Positions 47,696 through 58,100 of a stretch of 64,000 bases of DNA are shown here, piece by piece. The translations under genes were made by a program, and so were the position numbers. This DNA comes from Chionoecetes opilio (lineage: Eukaryota; Arthropoda; Malacostraca; Decapoda; Majidae): NCBI GenBank assembly GCA_016584305.1, contig JACEEZ010018477.1:1-64000 (forward strand). Direction: 5' to 3'. The notes beneath the pieces were generated by a model. It saw only the letters and a program-made list of their open reading frames with translations. It was not told the origin of the DNA and made no database searches. Each line of letters opens with the position of its first letter. Position 1 is the stretch's first letter.

Positions 47696-48196
47696 TTAGG
47701 CCTCTTCCATTTGCGACATTTCAAGAACCAGTTCACGGAACCCAAGAGTTCAGGCGTTCCATTTGCGCACGAAAACCTGGGTCCGAGGCAAAGCGCGTAG
47801 TGACTCAGCAAAACCCGTGAACTTTCTCTACTCACATTGAGAGGTGGGTAGCTTGGGTAGAGTTTTCAGTTCATAACAAACAATGGTCGCCTTGGGCCCT
47901 ATTTCTCTTATCGTGAAGGGTTTTCCGCATGCACGAGTCGGAGAGGATGTCAGACGGCATAAAAGAGGTATACATGGCTGGTGGAGCCATGCGTTCCCGC
48001 GATCTTAAACTTGATATGATCCCTTCACATAGCAGAGTACCAGAGATGGTGTCCACCTAAGTAAGATGGGGACAGAGGCGTACGGGGACCAGTTAGAGAA
48101 GGCTGTTAGGTTAGCTAGCCAGGGAAACTAGGTCTACGGGGGAAAAATGGGAGGCATAGGGCTTCAAGATATAAGGGAAGACCCAGTGTTAGAAAA

Positions 48197-49135
48197 ATGG
48201 AACCAAGGGAAGGGTGTAGAAACTCTATGCAATTTGGATGCATTAATGTCAGGGGTTGGGGGGTAGGCAAATTAGAGGACATTTCCGGGGAATTAAGTGA
48301 ATGGGGTTTTGATGTAGTAGGCGTCACGGAATCCCACCTTAGGGAGAGGATAAATGTAAGAACAGAGAGGTATCACCTTAAAAATAAGGGTAGAAGCAAG
48401 AATCCTAGAAAAGGGGGCGGGGTGGGTGTTATTGTCAGGCAGGATGCAGGTATAGATGTTGAGGAGCTAGATGTAGGAACCTGTGAGGCAAGCGAAGATA
48501 TTTTTGCTGCTAGATTAGAGTACAAAGAAGAGGAGAAAAAGGGGACGATCATCTTAGTAGTCTGCTATATGACAGTTGAAGGGAGAGGGGCTAGTATAGA
48601 AAATGAAAGGAAATATAACAAGATTAGTAGATTATTAGCAGAACACAGACAGGAACAGATAATAGTTATGGGGGACATGAATGGACACATAGGTATACTA
48701 GGGGAGGAGGTAAATGGGAATGGGATACTACTCTTAAATTTTGTTGAGGCCAACGAGTTAGAAATCCTAAATACGACAATGGCAGAGGGTAGAGTAACAT
48801 GGGCAGAGAGAGGGAGGGAATCAGCTATAGATTATGTGCTAGTAAATGAAAATGCCAGGAAGATGGTGAAGGATATGTGGATAGATGAGGAGGGTCTGGT
48901 AGATATAAATAGTGACCACAACATGATAGTCTTAAATTATACAAGTAAAAAACAAAGGGAGAATGAAAAGGAGAAAAATGCAGAACAAAGATGGGACATT
49001 AGACAGGCAAATTGGGAACATTTTAGGAGGGACTTGAAACAGGTAGTTTGGAAGGAGGAAAGGGGGGTGGATGAAATGAACCAGAGTCTGTGGGAGACAA
49101 TAGATGGAATAGCTAGGAAGAGGATAGGTAAGTGA
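48197..49135 (+). CDS. LINE endonuclease (APE/EEP family) part of pol
   Basis: This domain nicks target DNA to prime reverse transcription. About 312 codons remain open. Visible catalytic motifs in order are GCINVRG (Asn) near the start, VVGVTESHL (the metal-binding Glu), GGGVGVIV, IVMGDMNGHIG (Asp and Asn of the GDxN motif), ESAIDYVLVN (Asp) and INSDHNMI (the SDH motif). All key residues of the exonuclease-endonuclease-phosphatase fold are present. An A-rich charged linker follows. The stop TGA at 49133-49135 interrupts what should be one long pol frame; the protein continues in another frame immediately after (CNRWWNSEIKRARKERKEQN). The upstream start is a guess; a longer natural product is possible. 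Confidence 0.85.
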   Translation: MEPREGCRNSMQFGCINVRGWGVGKLEDISGELSEWGFDVVGVTESHLRERINVRTERYHLKNKGRSKNPRKGGGVGVIVRQDAGIDVEELDVGTCEASEDIFAARLEYKEEEKKGTIILVVCYMTVEGRGASIENERKYNKISRLLAEHRQEQIIVMGDMNGHIGILGEEVNGNGILLLNFVEANELEILNTTMAEGRVTWAERGRESAIDYVLVNENARKMVKDMWIDEEGLVDINSDHNMIVLNYTSKKQRENEKEKNAEQRWDIRQANWEHFRRDLKQVVWKEERGVDEMNQSLWETIDGIARKRIGK

Positions 49136-51550
49136 AGCAAAGGAGCCGGGGAAAAAAGTGCAATAGGTGGTGGAATAGTGAGATTAAGAGGGCGAGGAAG
49201 GAAAGAAAGGAGCAGAACAGGGCACGAAAGAGACTCGAAAAGGAAGTAGATGGAGATAGAGGAAGGTTAGAATATGAGGAGGCATGGGATAGTATAAGAA
49301 AAAACAGAGAGAAGTAAAAGCGCTTATTAGGAAGGCTAGGGCAAACATGGAGAGGGAAATTGTAGAGGAACTAAGGGAGAAGGGTGAGGAAGGGGGTAGG
49401 GATTGGTATACTTTTCTTAGAGGAGAGGAAGACAGGGAGCAACCGTGCGTAGATGAAATTTTAGTGGGAGACGAAGTGGTGAAAGGACCTGAGAGATTAA
49501 GAGGGAGATCAAGAAGTTTTGGGAGGAGGTGGGGGCATGACTGAGCAGGTAGAATTAGGTGAAGTAAATATAGGAAGTAAAAGGAAGATAGATGAGGGAA
49601 TGGATGAACATTTCAGTAAGGAAGAAATAAGGAGTTACTTAAAAAAGCTGAAAAATAGGAAAGCAGCAGGCAGGGATGGTATACCAAACGAATTGTATAA
49701 AGAAGGGGGTGAGGGTATGGTGGATGGGTTGTATAGGCTTTTTAGGCAGATTTGGCAGGATAAGAGAGTCCCAAGGAAATGGAATGAGGGTAGGGTTACT
49801 CTATTACACAAGGGAGGTCACAAAAGTAGAAAGCTCTTGAAAAATTATCGACCAATAGCAGTAATGGATACGGTGGGAAAGATATTCAGTGGGTTACTAA
49901 ATGGTAGGATTAGTGAATGTTGTGAGAGAAATAGAGTAATGGGGGAGGAACAGAATGGCTTTCGCAAGGATAGGAGAGGTGAGGACAACATGTTCGTAGT
50001 TAGTTCAGTGATAGAAAAAATGAATAGGATGGGTGGGAAGACATACCTTGCATTCCTTGACATTGAAAAGGCTTATGATAGGGTCAATAGGGGTTTGCTT
50101 TGTAGACTACTGTCTAGAATTGGGATTAGTGACAGAATAGTCAGCATAATAGATAGTATGTATGAGGACACACGGGCAGTGTACAGGCTTGGGGACATAG
50201 AGACAGAGTGGGTAGGTAGTCGAAGAGGGGTTAGGCAGGGCTGCGTGTTATCACCGTTACTTTTTGGCTTATATACAGAGGAATTAGCAATTAGGTTGAG
50301 AAATTCGGGCTATGGGATAAGGGTTGGGGAGGAAAAGTTGAGCAGTTACTATATGCTGACGACATAGTTGTCATGAGTGAGGACAGTGGAGAATTTCAGG
50401 AGATGCTACATATAGTCGCACAGTATGGGAGGGATTTTGGATGAAATTTAACAGTGAGAAAAGTCAGGTCCTGGTTATAAATGGAGAGGCAGCAGATGAG
50501 GGTATGAGTTGGGAAATGGGAGACCTGAGGATAGGGCGCACCGAGTCATATAAATACCTAGGTATCACGGTAGATGGGAAGGGAGCAGATAGGACGAAAC
50601 AGGATAAAATAGGAAAAGCAAATCAGTGGGTGGGAAGGCTTGGTAGTGTAGCAAGATGTAGGGCAAACAGGTATGAGGTAGTAAGAGGGTTGTGGAAAGG
50701 CATGGCACTACCGAGCCTCATGTATGGGGCAGAGTGTATGAGGTGGACGGTAGGAGAGCTGGACAAGTTAGAGGTAGTACAGAACAGGGTAGGTAGACTT
50801 GCACTAGAGGCAAACAGGTATGTAGCAGTGGAGGCGATCAGGGGAGAGGCAGGGTGGAGTACCTTTGCGGAGAGAATAGGAAAGTCAGTGCTTAATTACA
50901 AAATCAGGCTTAGAAAAATGGATGAAAACAGGTGGGCTCGAAAAGTTTATGAGTGGATAGGACAGAGTAGTAAATGGGATAGATCAAGCAGACGGTTGGA
51001 GAGGAAATGTGGGTTACAGGGTTTCACAGATAGGATACACCAGTCTAGTGAGGGGGAGTTAAAGCGAAAGGTGAACGACCAAGTTCAGAGGCAGGGCAGG
51101 GAGATGTGGAGACAGAGGATGGAGGGTAAGAGTTCTCTGACTTGGTACAAGGGGAAGACCACACCAAAGTGTGAGGTCTTTTATGATGGTAGCTTGGGGA
51201 GTAGTTTAATATTTAAAGCAAGGACTAAATCTCTGGAGGTCAATAGTAGAACATATAGATGGGCAAACGAAGGAAGCAAGATATGTCAAATGTGTATGGG
51301 TAGACTAGATGAAACTGTAGATCACCTGGTATTAATGTGTCCAAGGTATGATGAGGAAAGAGAGCGGCTTATAGCAATAGTGGCACGGGAGGTAGGCGGG
51401 GATCAGTGGGATAGAGTGGCAGAGGGGAACATAGATGGGATAATGGAATTTCTTTTAGGTTTGAGTAGGGTACAGGACACCAATAGAAGAATCATCGAAG
51501 GGGTTAAAGTATTTTTAGAAAAGGCTTGGGAAAAAAGAGCAGAGAGTTAG
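49132..51550 (+). pseudogene. LINE reverse transcriptase, frameshifted
   Basis: RT blocks are in order: NRKAAGRDGIPNELYK (49650s), NYRPIAVMDTVGKIFSGLLN, GEEQNGFRKDRRGEDNMFV, YLAFLDIEKAYDRV (motif A Asp), GVRQGCVLSPLLFGLY, then the polymerase motif LLYADDIVV, present but in a shifted frame at about 50345-50372, then SYKYLGITVDGKG, a thumb with LPSLMYGAECMRW (about 50710), and a C-terminal CQMCMGRLDETVDHLVLMC (CCHC-type, about 51285-51340). Frameshifts lie near 49300, between 49495 and 49545, near 50340 and near 50440. Base quality around here is good, so these are probably real and the copy is inactive, though every catalytic residue survives. Confidence 0.88.
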
Positions 51551-51659
51551 GGCCTCATACAAGCCCTGAGGGAGCCAGCCGGAAATTAGGCTTTGAACCG
51601 GGTGAAAACCGCGGTTTAGCTCCTCACCTGAAAGAAGAAGAAGAAGAAGCAGCTAGCTG

Positions 51660-51765
51660 AGTTATATCTCGTTATCTCACTATCTCTCTCTCTCTCTTGT
51701 TATCTCTCTCTCGTTATCTCTCTCTCACTCTCTCTCGTTATCTTTCTTTCTCTCTCTCTTAAATT
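51660..51765. repeat. (CT)n-rich tract with CGTTAT interruptions
   Basis: TCTCTCTC runs alternate with CGTTATCT. This is the inverted equivalent of the GAGA tract in element F copy 2. Confidence 0.9.
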
Positions 51766-51912
51766 GCCTCGCCAGCTGAGTATGTTTGTAAACAAAAAAC
51801 GGGGTTTTTGCGTTCCATTTGTGACACACGAACCCAACCCTGAACCCAGAACCCAACCCTGAACTGAAAAAACTGGTTCATGCAGCTTGGGCACAAATGG
51901 AAGAGGCCTCTT

Positions 51913-52451
51913 AACCACAAAATATACTTTTTTTTTTTTTTTTTTTTTGCGCAAAATAAAACTAGCACCATTAGAACAAGCAACTATTGTAGGCCAAGAA
52001 AAAGTAGTTGGTGTCTCTGAAAACGAACGTGAAACTCTCCTCCATATTAACCGAAAATACTCCCAATACTTCACTTTTCCTCACGTTTTTCCCAACTGAG
52101 ACACACGCCAGCTGGCTATTTCCTCCTCTCACCCCTTCCTCACACCCTCCCCGCCCTCCCCCACACCCTCACACACGCGGCACATCTTCCTGCACCTCTC
52201 ACTCACCTCGTCTACGACTTCATCGTACATTTTGACGTCTGTTCCCACTGTGACCATTGTGGCGAGGCTGGCGCGGCGCGTTGTTGTGGTGCTGCAGTGT
52301 TGCCAGACACCATTATAGCCATCTGAGAAACTCGGCCCAAAAATCTGTAGAAATCTGGACACTGTAGACTCGTAGGCTACAGTGTAAGGTATATATATAA
52401 TAATAGGCCTCTTCCATTTCCATTTCCATTCCGAAAAATCTTGTGAAACAT
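51913..52451. other. Spacer between two inverted F elements, unique sequence
   Basis: This contains the candidate first exon described at 52207-52257, a 23-base T run near 51930, and a short TA run at 52391-52400. A minor F-like end TAGGCCTCTTCCATTT also occurs at about 52405. Confidence 0.5.
52207..52257 (-). CDS. Candidate first coding exon of a host gene
   Basis: On the minus strand, GCCACAATGG at 52257 is a good animal start context. 17 codons follow (MVTVGTDVKMYDEVVDE), then GTGAGT, a consensus splice donor, at 52206-52201, in phase 0. The upstream sequence is GC-rich (CGCGCCGCGCCAGCCTCGCC), suits a 5' UTR, and contains an overlapping upstream ATG in another frame. I do not recognise the peptide. 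Further exons would lie to the left, beyond the F element and the LINE, and I did not find them, so they may be distant. The call rests only on start, donor and composition. Confidence 0.3.
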
Positions 52452-53108
<657 letters not shown>

Positions 53109-53450
53109 ATATGAAAAAAAAATATGTAAATCATAATTCAATTTATTTGATGTAGCTTAAATAACATTTTGAAATGCAATATGATATTCAGGGCTTTCAC
53201 AGACATTTAGCACGTTTTCGCGACCGCTCTGGCCCGGTCTGGACTGGACTAGTCCCAGGCGGCCACTGTTTTCGCGAGGCGGATTGGATCGGGCTGGAAC
53301 GGGCTACACTGGGCCAGGCCAGCGAGCAGGACCAGGTTGGACTAGTGTGGGGAGAACTGGCGCATGCGCACTACAGTCAGCGGAGAAGACGACCAGGAGC
53401 TTCTCGTGCTGCTGATAAGACATGAAACACCATGATGGCCGACCATAAGA

Positions 53451-53628
53451 TAAGATAAGATTTTCATCCTATCTAGACACTTTGCAAGTACCAACTACAA
53501 GGTTATTGACTATACAAAGCGCCACCACGTCAGCACGAACTAGGCGGACTCGAACCGCTGACCGAATGCGCAGAGACGCTGCATATTGCGAGCTGACGTC
53601 TCTACCAACCTTGCCATCCTGACGGGTT
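53451..53628 (-). mobile_element. tRNA-derived SINE with target duplication
   Basis: The minus-strand head has GATGGCAAGGTTGGTAGAGA (A box) and GCGGTTCGAGTCCGCC (B box). The 3' end is a short TATCT-type repeat (CTTATCTTATCTTA). GACCATAAGA flanks both sides (53441-53450 and 53629-53638), a 10-bp target duplication. It is 178 bp. Confidence 0.85.
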
Positions 53629-53705
53629 GACCATAAGACTAAAGTAATTTCACGAAAAATTACAATATTCGCAATTTGCTGAAACAACATCTTGGGAAAT
53701 TAATG

Positions 53706-53948
53706 TACCGTCAACAACACTATAGTGGCCACTGCACTAATGTCACCAGGCGCCATATAGTACGAATTTTAGCATCACTACAGACTTGTATGTGTCACTG
53801 AAGACATGTACCGTAGCTATAGTGTTATGTAGATAATGTAAACTACGTACTGTGCACGTGATGTGATCTGTAGTGATGCTAAAACTCGTGATATATGCCC
53901 CCCTGCGACATTAGTGCAGTGGCGACTATAGATATTGTTATTAACGGT
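53706..53948. mobile_element. Foldback MITE with about 85-bp arms
   Basis: The left arm has TACCGTCAACAACACTATAG and GCCACTGCACTAATGTC, then TTTTAGCATCACTACAGA. The right arm repeats all of these inverted (TACCGTTAATAACA start). AATG flanks both ends. There is only about 75 bp between the arms. Confidence 0.8.
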
Positions 53949-54474
53949 AAATGAAATGAAATTTCATCATTCATTTTTTCATAGTCATCCCTGCAATTTG
54001 ACTTCCCATTGAGAAGTCAAGTAAATAAAACGCGCGCTTTTCAAAAATGTGTGCATTTTTGCCCGAAGGACCGCCCACTCGATCTCCTAGCCAATAGGAA
54101 CGACGAATGGGACGGGGCCAGTCTCGATGTATTTTCGCGAGCATCAGTCCAGCCTGGAACGGTATAGACTGGACTGAACTACAAGTTCAAGGGGAACGTC
54201 GCGAAAATACGCTAATTCTTGCCGCCCTGCCGTGTTGTCAATTTAGCTGGTTGCTGGCGGGCGATATTATAGATTATATTTATCAAGGTTTTTAATGGGT
54301 TTATGGGAATATTAAATTTTGGAAACATTGCTTTGGTTCTTGTTCATGAAATGAAATACTGCAACTTAATTTCGCCACAAAATTAAACACAAACAATGGA
54401 TATTCAAATTACTGACAGCCAAAATCCCACTTGGTGCCGCTGTAGACGGGAGACTCTAATGGCACCGTCCACGG

Positions 54475-55128
54475 TGCGATTTGGCCATGAGACCATCGGA
54501 CAGACTTAGTCGGATCCGACCAGATTGTGATCTGTCCGTCCGACTGACAGTTGGTCGGATGGCGACCAAGCAGTGCTTGCTTTTTAAATCCGCCAACTCA
54601 GCCGGTTCAGACCGGATCGCACGTGTGTGTGCTGATCGTCTGATGCTGTACTCAGGCCGACCGTCAGTTTCGCCGCTGACAGAGTTGCGAGACGATCACC
54701 AAGATGAATTGCTTCTTTGCAGACAAACACTTACACAATTCATCTAGTTATAAAGAAACAATGAGTGCTTGTGGAAAAGAAAAAGTGAAGAGTATATGGA
54801 TAGAAATAAGAAAAATGCAGCTTATGAAGCATTGGTAGAATAACTCAAGGAGCGAGACAGTGAGCCTAATGTTGAAACTGTAAAGAAAAGAATATATAAT
54901 ATGAAAAGTGTGTTACGGAAAGAAATGAAGAAAATAACTGCCTCTATGAATCTGCCTCTCCCATCAAAAGTAATTTCTCGTTGCAGAGAGCCATCATGGG
55001 AACCGCCCTCACCCGTTTCTATCACCAACTGAACTGCTGGTCTTGAGGTGCAGTCGGATCGTGTGTGGTGTGGGTAGAATTTCCCTCGGATTGGGTCTGT
55101 GCGATCAGGTCTCAAGGCCAATCACAAT
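54475..55128 (+). mobile_element. PIF/Harbinger-like derivative with a MADF remnant
   Basis: The left end TGCGATTTGGCCATGAGACC and the right end, in reverse, TGTGATTGGCCTTGAGACC form imperfect TIRs, and ACAGAC and TCCGA motifs follow on both sides. The only coding content is a broken MADF-domain gene. PIF/Harbinger and related elements often carry a MADF or Myb-like DNA-binding partner gene beside the transposase, which is absent here. Confidence 0.6.
54688..54990 (+). pseudogene. MADF-domain protein remnant
   Basis: MADF domains are Myb-like DNA-binding folds. Blocks in order are LWKRKSEEYMDRNKKNAAYE, ALVE, then after an in-frame TAA LKERDSEPNVETVKKRIYNM and KSVLRKEMKKI. The pattern LWxxxSxxYxxRxxKxxAxxxL, then VxxRIxNLRxxxRKExKK, is typical. 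A frame break near 54745 separates it from an upstream DDHQDELLLCRQTLTQFI. The C-terminal YxPxLWYYD part is lost. Confidence 0.7.
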
Positions 55129-55129
55129 G

Positions 55130-55744
55130 TAGATGGGCGCCTTCACCGCGGTAGTGTAGGCCTACCCCGGTACCTTTACGATACAGCCAGGAACAATTGG
55201 CTGCAGCAGCAGCTTGTTGCAAACATTCAGTTACATGTAATATACATTTTTCCTTAACCCCTACGCGGCGGGTGACGTACTCATACGTCCTCAGTAGGGT
55301 GGGCGAGCCAGGCGGGTGACGTACTGGTCCGTCGTATAGATTTTGGCCCAATTTTGGTCTCTACAGCAACCTCTTGCTGAGTAGATAATTATGAATCACA
55401 CCAAATGGGTAGATTCCGCCGCACATATGATGTCTATGTTGAAATATGTGGTATTACTCGTCCCGACATGTGCATCATAGCGCAGTCCTCGGTGTTACAA
55501 CTATGAACCTGTGGCCTGTGGGCCAACTGGTCGTAGGGTACTAAAGCCCCGTTCACATCTTCACGACTCTCGACGGTGACCACCCAGCAAGCACAAAGAC
55601 ATAGGGCCTACGGAGGCTCTACATATGTCTTACCGGCGGCCCAACGGAAGTGTACAACGTAGGGCCGCTGAATTTTTGCTCAGAGGCTGACCGTCGGGCC
55701 GCTGGGGCGGACCGACGTAGGACATTATGACCATTTGCCGTTGT
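55130..55744. other. Unique sequence with a TTAA-started terminus-like motif
   Basis: At 55255, TTAACCCCTACGCGGCGGGT with two GCGGGTGACGTACT-type copies (near 55266 and 55312) resembles a piggyBac end, but no partner was found. At 55546, CCCGTTCACATCTTCACGAC resembles the MITE-like start at 34198. No gene is seen. Confidence 0.35.
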
Positions 55745-55935
55745 TAAATTAACTGATTGATTTATGGTTATACTTTCTAAGTAAATTCCAGATATAGTAA
55801 TGTTTTAAGGGGTGTTGCACAGCCGTTTAGCCGATTAATAGACTAATGGGCTGTTCAACACTTAAAAACATTACTATATAATTATGTAGTATGCTTAGAA
55901 AATTTAACCAGAAATATTCCTATGTCGTTATCCAG
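55745..55935. repeat. Long imperfect palindrome
   Basis: TAGTAATGTTTTAAG and GTGTTGCACAGCC on the left pair with GGCTGTTCAACACTTAAAAA and ACATTACTATA on the right, centred near 55834. The match extends outward through CTTTCTAAG and CTTAGAAAA. Confidence 0.75.
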
Positions 55936-56254
55936 TATTACGATGAAAAGGAAATCATAAATTGCTATGGACATTGTTTATTTCATAATAACAAAAACAT
56001 TTTCGTTATTGGATTTACATGGTGTACGTGGAACACTGAACAGCCATGTAGAAGGATATAGGATGCGGCGAACCACATAACAACATCCACCTACTTGTGA
56101 GTTTTCCCACTAACTGATTTCACTCACTGACACTCCTCACTCTGCCAGCGCGGCCGAGGAATTCCTAAAAAAGCGTGTCGTAGTGCAATTATTGGACTAT
56201 TATCGAACTAAATTGGTTCACCCCCCTTTCTATATTCTCTTACAGTTTTTCTAG

Positions 56255-56328
56255 GGACTGGTAACTAAGCCGGCTTTTATTTTGTCCTTGGCCAGTCCTT
56301 TGTGCTGTAAAAAAAAGAAGAAACATTA
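56255..56328 (+). repeat. LINE-like 3' tail fragment
   Basis: AAGCCGGCTTTTATTTTGTC then CTTGGCCAGTCCTTTGTGCT followed by an A-rich end. It is the same tail as the reverse-strand copy at 3917-4165. Confidence 0.5.
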
Positions 56329-56457
56329 CACGGAGATGTGTGGCCCTTGGTGCCATGACACTGTACAGTTTGTTGTGGACCAGGTGCCAAAAGGAGGGTT
56401 TGGTGGCCAAGCTAGCTGTCTCAACGTCAACGATCTCCTATAAATGCGCTAGAACAC

Positions 56458-57662
56458 CAGAGAACTGTAACTCGTAAATGCCAGTGGTCGCTGGCAGTTT
56501 TAACTCAAAGGTTGGTTTACTGTGTTTTCCCTCCGCGACTCACATTTTCTTAAATAAATTTCGCGATAAACATTGATGCACCGCATCTGAATACCAAAAT
56601 ATAAAGTTTTTCTGTTGTTCTACTAACTGTATGGATGACATGCATTACGATGGAACGTTCTAAAATAGCAATTTAATGCAAATTACTCGCCTCGAGTATC
56701 AAAGCTTAATATATTTTTTACATGTATATTGTAGCATATTTTATTGGGGGCGATGTTCACACTGTTTTCTAAGACAGTACTGCTGCTTCTGGCAAACGCT
56801 TGTCAAAATACAATGAGCAATGCTTTGAAAAAAAGAAGAATATAAAATGCCAAAATTGTTCTATGATGAAAAGCGACCGAAGTCAGTGACGCCGAATCCT
56901 TTCAAAATACCACAACAATATCAGCAGGTGACGCCTTAGGAGGAAGAATATACTTGCTTCAGCATAAAATAAAGCCACTTTACACATGTGCTGCTGCTGA
57001 CTGCACTTCTTCATGAAAGAAGAACCCAGCTGTTAAAGGATTTTACTTCCGATCCGATCCGATGGTGTTTTGGGGTATAGCCTTATCAACGGCACCCCTC
57101 AGTGTTGGCCGAAGCCATCATCCCGGGAGGCGGAGCACAAACCCCCGGCTAACACCCGGTACCCATTCACTGCTGGGTGGACAGGGGCTCGGGTTTTAGT
57201 TAAATGTTTTAGGGGTGCGACCATGTAGGTTATAATTGTGGAGGCGGCATGTCGCACATTGTGGCGGGGAGATTGAATCAACACATTGCGACTTCACGCG
57301 TCGACTCATTGCACTTCCAGGCTTTCTATCTACTTGATACACAAAAATAACAGGAAAATATGACTGCCTAGGTATAGTTAACTTCTAAACATTCGTTACT
57401 GACTATATAATATCATAGAGTAACATTTCCATCGCCTCCTCAATTATTAACCTTTTTGGTTATTTGGTTATATACAATGTTTTACAGAATCAGGCTTCTA
57501 TACAATATACATATAGAAGAAAATCGTTCTTAGTATTATACTTTTGTGTTTTAAGTGCAGTGGAAGAAGCCCATATATTTTTGAACAGTAGACCAACTTT
57601 TCATCAACCTGTGAGTTAAAACTGCCAGCGACCACTGGCATTTACGAGCTACAGTTCTCTAG
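56458..57662. mobile_element. TIR element with 55-bp near-perfect inverted repeats
   Basis: AGAGAACTGTAACTCGTAAA then TGCCAGTGGTCGCTGGCAGT on the left pairs with an inverted copy at 57606-57662 that differs at two or three bases. Each arm itself contains the hairpin CTGCCAGCGACCACTGGCA. It is about 1.2 kb. The interior has no recognised transposase and carries a SINE-body fragment at 57118-57205. Confidence 0.75.
57118..57205 (-). mobile_element. SINE body fragment
   Basis: GGTACCCATTCACTGCTGGG with CCCGGGAGGCGGAGC matches, in reverse, the 3' body of the SINE at 32560-32790. The adjoining sequence differs, so the head is from another family or has been lost. Confidence 0.65.
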
Positions 57663-58095
57663 TATTCATTGGAGTTATATTATTATATCTCCATGCTAGA
57701 AACAGCTGATCTCTCTTTCTCTATCTCTTACAAATTACTTCATAAAATGTTGTAGCTACCTATGATTTCGTACCAATAATATAACCAGTCTATAATCCCG
57801 ATAAATACTTAAATTGTTCGTCAAGCGTACTCGAGTCTGGCCCCCGGGACCCGCCGCCGGCGGCCCTCAGACCCATTGACCCACCGGGACACAGCCCTGT
57901 GTGCCCTGTGGCCAATCCACCCATGGGTCATGCTCCTTCAGTTTCAATAGCTAGAAGAGGGGAGAATGAGGGAGGAGACGCCAGGCTGCCTCGTCTGGCT
58001 TGAGCTAGACGAGGCATACGGGCTCCGGGCATAAACTTCTCTCACAACCGCACCCATACTGTGCTACAGAGGGCCGGCCCGGTCGGGACTCAGAC
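57663..58095. other. Unique sequence, possible retroelement flank
   Basis: The GC-rich part (57830-58095) contains GCCGCCGGCGGC, a 12-base palindrome, and TAGACGAGGCATACGGGC. It could be the 3' flank of the adjoining gypsy remnant, but no LTR pair is visible. Confidence 0.35.
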
Positions 58096-58100
58096 TGGCC

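Larger units (their letters stand above)
48036..51647 (+). mobile_element. APE-type non-LTR retrotransposon (LINE)
   Basis: A 3.6-kb insertion bounded by AGCAG at 48031-48035 and 51648-51652, with a 3' tail of GAA repeats (51632-51647). Comparison with element F copy 2 (uninterrupted there) confirms the insertion point. It encodes an apurinic-type endonuclease followed by a reverse transcriptase and a C-terminal Cys/His motif. No separate ORF1 is visible upstream, only a short start near 48067 that ends after about 20 codons, so it is probably slightly 5' truncated or an ORF1-less type. The clade (Jockey or I-like) cannot be fixed by eye. Confidence 0.9.
47697..51912 (-). mobile_element. Nonautonomous element F, copy 1, split by a LINE
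   Basis: The ends are TAGGCCTCTTCCATTTGCGA on the left and, in reverse, TAAGAGGCCTCTTCCATTTG on the right. Its left part (47697-48035) is the inverted counterpart of 52765-53108 in copy 2, and its right part (51648-51912) the counterpart of 52452-52760, including the GA/TC-rich middle. It is therefore the same family as copy 2 in opposite orientation. It has been interrupted by the LINE at 48036-51647. Without the LINE it would be about 600 bp and non-coding. Confidence 0.85.
53206..54212. mobile_element. TIR element with TTTTCGCGA ends
   Basis: The left end TTAGCACGTTTTCGCGACCG and the right end, in reverse, TTAGCGTATTTTCGCGACGT share about 15 bases. Subterminal GGACTGGACTA (left) and AGACTGGACTGAACTA (right) recur, as does a second TTTCGCGAG motif (53270 and 54132). 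It is about 1 kb. It contains two smaller insertions, a SINE and a MITE. No transposase is recognisable. Confidence 0.65.

Noticed and set aside
53535..53628. Possible tRNA gene on the minus strand
   Set aside because: A and B boxes are present, but the unit continues into a tail and is bounded by a 10-bp target duplication, so it is a SINE.
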